Notes under the pieces: generated by a model
Database searches by the model: none
Seen by the model: only the letters and a program-made list of their open reading frames with translations
What the model was told of the DNA's origin: nothing
Assembly: GCA_964473555.1 (NCBI GenBank)
Contig: CAYYPL010000001.1
Coordinates: 62,001 to 126,000, forward strand
DNA: 64,000 nucleotides
DNA from: UBA11400 sp964473555
GTDB lineage: Bacteria; Bacteroidota; Rhodothermia; Balneolales; HLUCCA01
Reading direction: 5' to 3'
Program-made: the position numbers and the translations under genes
In this document: positions 62,751-64,000 of the stretch, one piece after another
How positions within the stretch are numbered: the stretch's first letter is position 1
How the letters are laid out: each line of letters opens with the position of its first letter

Positions 62751-64000
62751 AAAAGTGATGTGATTAGCTGAATGGTTTCCGGGATGGAAGTGTAATTGAG
62801 GATATAGAAAACAGTTGCTATCACAAACAGTACATATAAAACGGGACCACTTATCCAGTGAATCATTTTCTTGCCCTGATTTTGACCCAAAATGTCCGAA
62901 CACGTCAACGGCACTGAAATGAGCAATATGGCTATGATTAGCCAAAAAGTGTAAAACAATACCACCGGACTATTCGAATTCAGATAAAAAAGAGATGCTA
63001 CGATGGTAATGGGAATGATCAGCTGGTAAGGTATAAACAGGATCTGTAGAACCTGAGATAAGGTTGACTTTCCAAATGTAGAGGCAGATACCCAGACAAT
63101 CGATATTACTTGAAACATAACAAGTCCCAGAACACTAAAGGAAATTACCGTGAGTACGCCACCATGAAGTATGCTTTCGAGGTTTGGGTAATGATAATGT
63201 AGCATTTCTAAAGTCAGTTCGTTTACCACACGATCAAATGTAATCCAGAAAAATAATACCGCGAATACCAACGATAGTAACCAAGACAATGGTAAGGCTC
63301 CGGAAAGACGTGTTCTTTTCATCATTACATCGTTGATGAAAAAATTATGTGTTAAAAAGTATCGGACTATGGATCGCTGATAACTGGCATTTGTTGAAAT
63401 GATCGCAAGGAATAAAGTAATCAATATCAAAATAGTGATGGTAATAACCACCATTGTGTCTTCTTCTACAAGTTGTGGACTCAACGCGATAATGGCTTCT
63501 TTGTTGGTTGAAAAACCCTTAATGACTTTCGCTAAATCAGGATTTGATTCAAGTTGAGTACGAATACCCGAATCAAATAGCCATATTTTGTCTGTAAGAA
63601 CCGTATCGGTGAATAAATCTCTCATTTCTCTGGCCGAGTTTTCGGACAAAACCCAGTTTGGTACCCGAAAATAATCGACTGAATTGAGGTCCAGGTCCTT
63701 AAATTGGGATACTTCAAGGGAGTGGACGGTATAACCCAACCGTATGCCCGTTTGTTCGATATCAGGGGATAACGTTGTTGTTAACAGATCAATTTTTCCC
63801 GAATAAACGTTTTTTACCTCATTTAGGTAACTAGACAGCTCTGAGCTGGTACTTTTTGAAAGAAACGGATATTTAAGGAGAGTGTATCTGTGAAGAAGGA
63901 TATCATTGCTCCGGTAATAATAGATCGGGTCTGTCAGCCGATCAACCAGACTTTGCCTAACCTGAAAATCACTTGGTCGCAAAAAATTGATCCCCGATGA
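62747..64000 (-). CDS. Multi-pass membrane protein, N-terminal part cut by the right edge
   Basis: The frame continues to the last base of the window, so the N terminus is missing. The TTG at 63982 is probably not the start, because the open frame reads through it without a stop (upstream residues SSGINFL). The visible part has a soluble region of about 180 residues and then about seven TM helices (clearest LILITLFLAIISTNA, LLSLVFAVLFFWITF, VLGLVMFQVISIVWVSAS and ILLISVPLTCSDILG). I recognise no family. It ends in a 4-nt overlap with rpoN. Confidence 0.6.
   Translation of the reverse strand, partial: SSGINFLRPSDFQVRQSLVDRLTDPIYYYRSNDILLHRYTLLKYPFLSKSTSSELSSYLNEVKNVYSGKIDLLTTTLSPDIEQTGIRLGYTVHSLEVSQFKDLDLNSVDYFRVPNWVLSENSAREMRDLFTDTVLTDKIWLFDSGIRTQLESNPDLAKVIKGFSTNKEAIIALSPQLVEEDTMVVITITILILITLFLAIISTNASYQRSIVRYFLTHNFFINDVMMKRTRLSGALPLSWLLSLVFAVLFFWITFDRVVNELTLEMLHYHYPNLESILHGGVLTVISFSVLGLVMFQVISIVWVSASTFGKSTLSQVLQILFIPYQLIIPITIVASLFYLNSNSPVVLFYTFWLIIAILLISVPLTCSDILGQNQGKKMIHWISGPVLYVLFVIATVFYILNYTSIPETIQLITSLF

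Noticed and set aside
1..64000. tRNA, rRNA, CRISPR, IS elements or integrated phage
   Set aside because: No CCA-ended cloverleaf, repeat array, transposase or phage gene was seen by eye; all gaps are short and coding density is continuous. Small RNAs cannot be excluded without a covariance search.

Overview
The window looks like chromosomal core DNA of a Gram-negative member of the Bacteroidota/Rhodothermota/Balneolota (FCB) group. Several families typical of that group occur together: DUF3098, DUF3109, DUF4139, a PG1098-type THUMP-like methyltransferase, the secreted 'asparagine synthetase B-like' family, a TonB-dependent receptor with an N-terminal carboxypeptidase-regulatory domain, and a proline-rich TonB. 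Base composition is slightly AT-rich by eye. Coding density is very high, stop/start overlaps of 1-20 nt are frequent, and Shine-Dalgarno sequences are often weak (the AGGAGG before tonB and before the second psp gene are exceptions). I saw no phage, IS element, CRISPR array, rRNA or tRNA. The exact class cannot be fixed from the sequence alone; Balneolia or Rhodothermia is my best inference.

Layout. 1-4.9 kb: the tail of a WYL regulator, then the classic ybbP-ybbA / tesA locus with tesA divergent. 4.9-10 kb: a lipoprotein, a TonB-dependent receptor and a second lipoprotein behind two tandem operator-like repeats, then a secreted DUF4139 protein. 10-13.3 kb: a lysine 2,3-aminomutase and an ATP-grasp ligase-like gene, divergent from a GntR regulator. 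13.4-22.4 kb: mixed metabolic genes (two exported amidohydrolases, a D-threonine aldolase-like PLP enzyme, a GPH/SLC45-type sugar transporter, an AlkA-like glycosylase). 22.4-26.4 kb: a leftward run tatD - membrane protein - ligase-associated exonuclease - ATP-dependent DNA ligase. 26.5-30.9 kb: tryptophan 2,3-dioxygenase, then a leftward operon with pdxB and an ABC exporter. 31-38.4 kb: a rightward run: pyrimidine-nucleoside phosphorylase, PspA/IM30, two coiled-coil proteins, a crotonase, a CNNM/CorC protein and a classical AAA+ ATPase. 38.4-43.4 kb: a tightly packed leftward run maf - TPR - secreted AsnB-like - THUMP-like methyltransferase. 43.5-48.5 kb: DUF3098, DUF92, a DAACS symporter, a TPR protein and a GHL10 glycosidase. 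48.5-51.7 kb: lycopene cyclase, an orphan anti-sigma-like protein and a TPR protein, all leftward. 51.8-55.5 kb: an SLC13 transporter with a response regulator and a cNMP-domain histidine kinase. 55.6-64 kb: tonB, dnaE, trxA, DUF3109, rpoN and a partial membrane protein.

The most interesting block is 32.4-38.4 kb. PspA belongs to the ESCRT-III superfamily. Here it sits in one apparent operon with two further helical coiled-coil proteins (one membrane-anchored) and a classical AAA ATPase, which is the composition expected of a bacterial ESCRT-III/Vps4-like membrane-remodelling system. Other leads are the paired palindromes before the receptor cluster, the aminomutase/ATP-grasp pair, and the SLC13 transporter with an extra soluble domain next to its own two-component system. 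No gene-free stretch exceeds 300 bases. The longest gaps (about 290 bp between tonB and dnaE, and about 215 bp at 3906-4120 and 19014-19231) hold divergent promoter regions, hairpins, or nothing I can name.
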